Shown here one piece after another: positions 5,941 through 6,001 of a stretch of DNA of 6,001 bases. The position numbers and the translations under genes were made by a program. The number at the start of each line of letters is the position of its first letter. Positions within the stretch are counted from its first letter, which is position 1. The notes under the pieces are model-generated. The model searched no databases. It was given only the letters and a program-made list of their open reading frames with translations, and was not told the origin of the DNA. This DNA is from Oscillospiraceae bacterium (GTDB taxonomy: Bacteria > Bacillota_A > Clostridia > Oscillospirales > Oscillospiraceae). The DNA is taken from positions 1-6,001 of the forward strand of contig JAEDOJ010000099.1 in assembly GCA_016302015.1 (NCBI GenBank). Reading direction: 5' to 3'.

Positions 5941-6001
5941 GTGTCGAAAAAGTCCCTTGGCCCCCTCTGACGAGGGGGCTGTCACGGCATCAGCCGTGAC
6001 T
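5941..6001. repeat. Start of a GC-rich double-hairpin palindromic repeat
   Basis: Just after the WYL gene, two perfect hairpins stand one base apart. GCCCCCTC (5960-5967) pairs with GAGGGGGC (5972-5979) around TGAC, and GTCACGGC (5981-5988) pairs with GCCGTGAC (5993-6000) around ATCA. A leading TGTCGAAAAAGTCCC segment precedes them. Neither stem is followed by a T-run inside the window, so this looks more like a dispersed palindromic intergenic repeat than a classic terminator, although it could attenuate transcription or protect the mRNA 3' end. From memory, similar modular palindromes are abundant between genes in Faecalibacterium and relatives. The element is cut by the window edge. Confidence 0.6.

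Noticed and set aside
1..6001. CRISPR array, phage defence island or riboswitch
   Set aside because: No regularly spaced direct repeats, no defence-type genes and no recognisable aptamer in the leaders were seen.

Overview
The window looks like chromosomal DNA from a low-GC-lineage Firmicute whose own GC content is moderately high, most likely a gut clostridium of the Oscillospiraceae/Ruminococcaceae type. This is inferred from strong AGGAGG ribosome sites, sigma-A promoters with 17-bp spacers, the protein families present, and a GC-rich double-hairpin repeat at the right edge of a kind I associate with that group. No database was searched.

Layout, left to right. Bases 2 to about 94 hold what appears to be the C-terminal end of an IS630-type transposase, cut off at the window edge and apparently broken at its 3' end. 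A strong hairpin terminator (95-134) follows, then tRNA-Ser(GGA) on the minus strand (136-227) with encoded CCA and a near-consensus promoter (267-295). From 4786 down to 326 lies a minus-strand operon of three genes: an AI-2E/PerM-type membrane protein with a TTG start, an FHA domain fused to an FtsW/RodA-type SEDS glycosyltransferase with a GTG start, and a class B penicillin-binding protein whose start overlaps the SEDS stop by 8 bp. A promoter for this operon is visible at 4862-4890. No terminator is evident after the PBP gene, so its transcripts may run into the tRNA gene and stop at the 95-134 hairpin.

Divergent from the operon is a WYL-domain transcription regulator (4953-5936). The short shared upstream region carries a perfect 7-bp inverted repeat (4900-4917) that overlaps the likely regulator promoter and sits just behind the operon promoter. 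It is a natural candidate operator. After the regulator, two perfect 8-bp-stem hairpins (5960-6000) form a repeat element that runs off the window.

How the genes fit together: the SEDS protein (glycan polymerase) and the class B PBP (transpeptidase) form the classic paired peptidoglycan synthase. The cytoplasmic FHA domain, a phosphothreonine reader, suggests that this synthase is controlled by a Ser/Thr kinase such as PrkC, which is not in the window. This parallels the actinobacterial fha-rodA-pbpA cluster, but here the FHA and SEDS parts are one polypeptide. The role of the AI-2E-family protein and the target of the WYL regulator cannot be settled from sequence alone.
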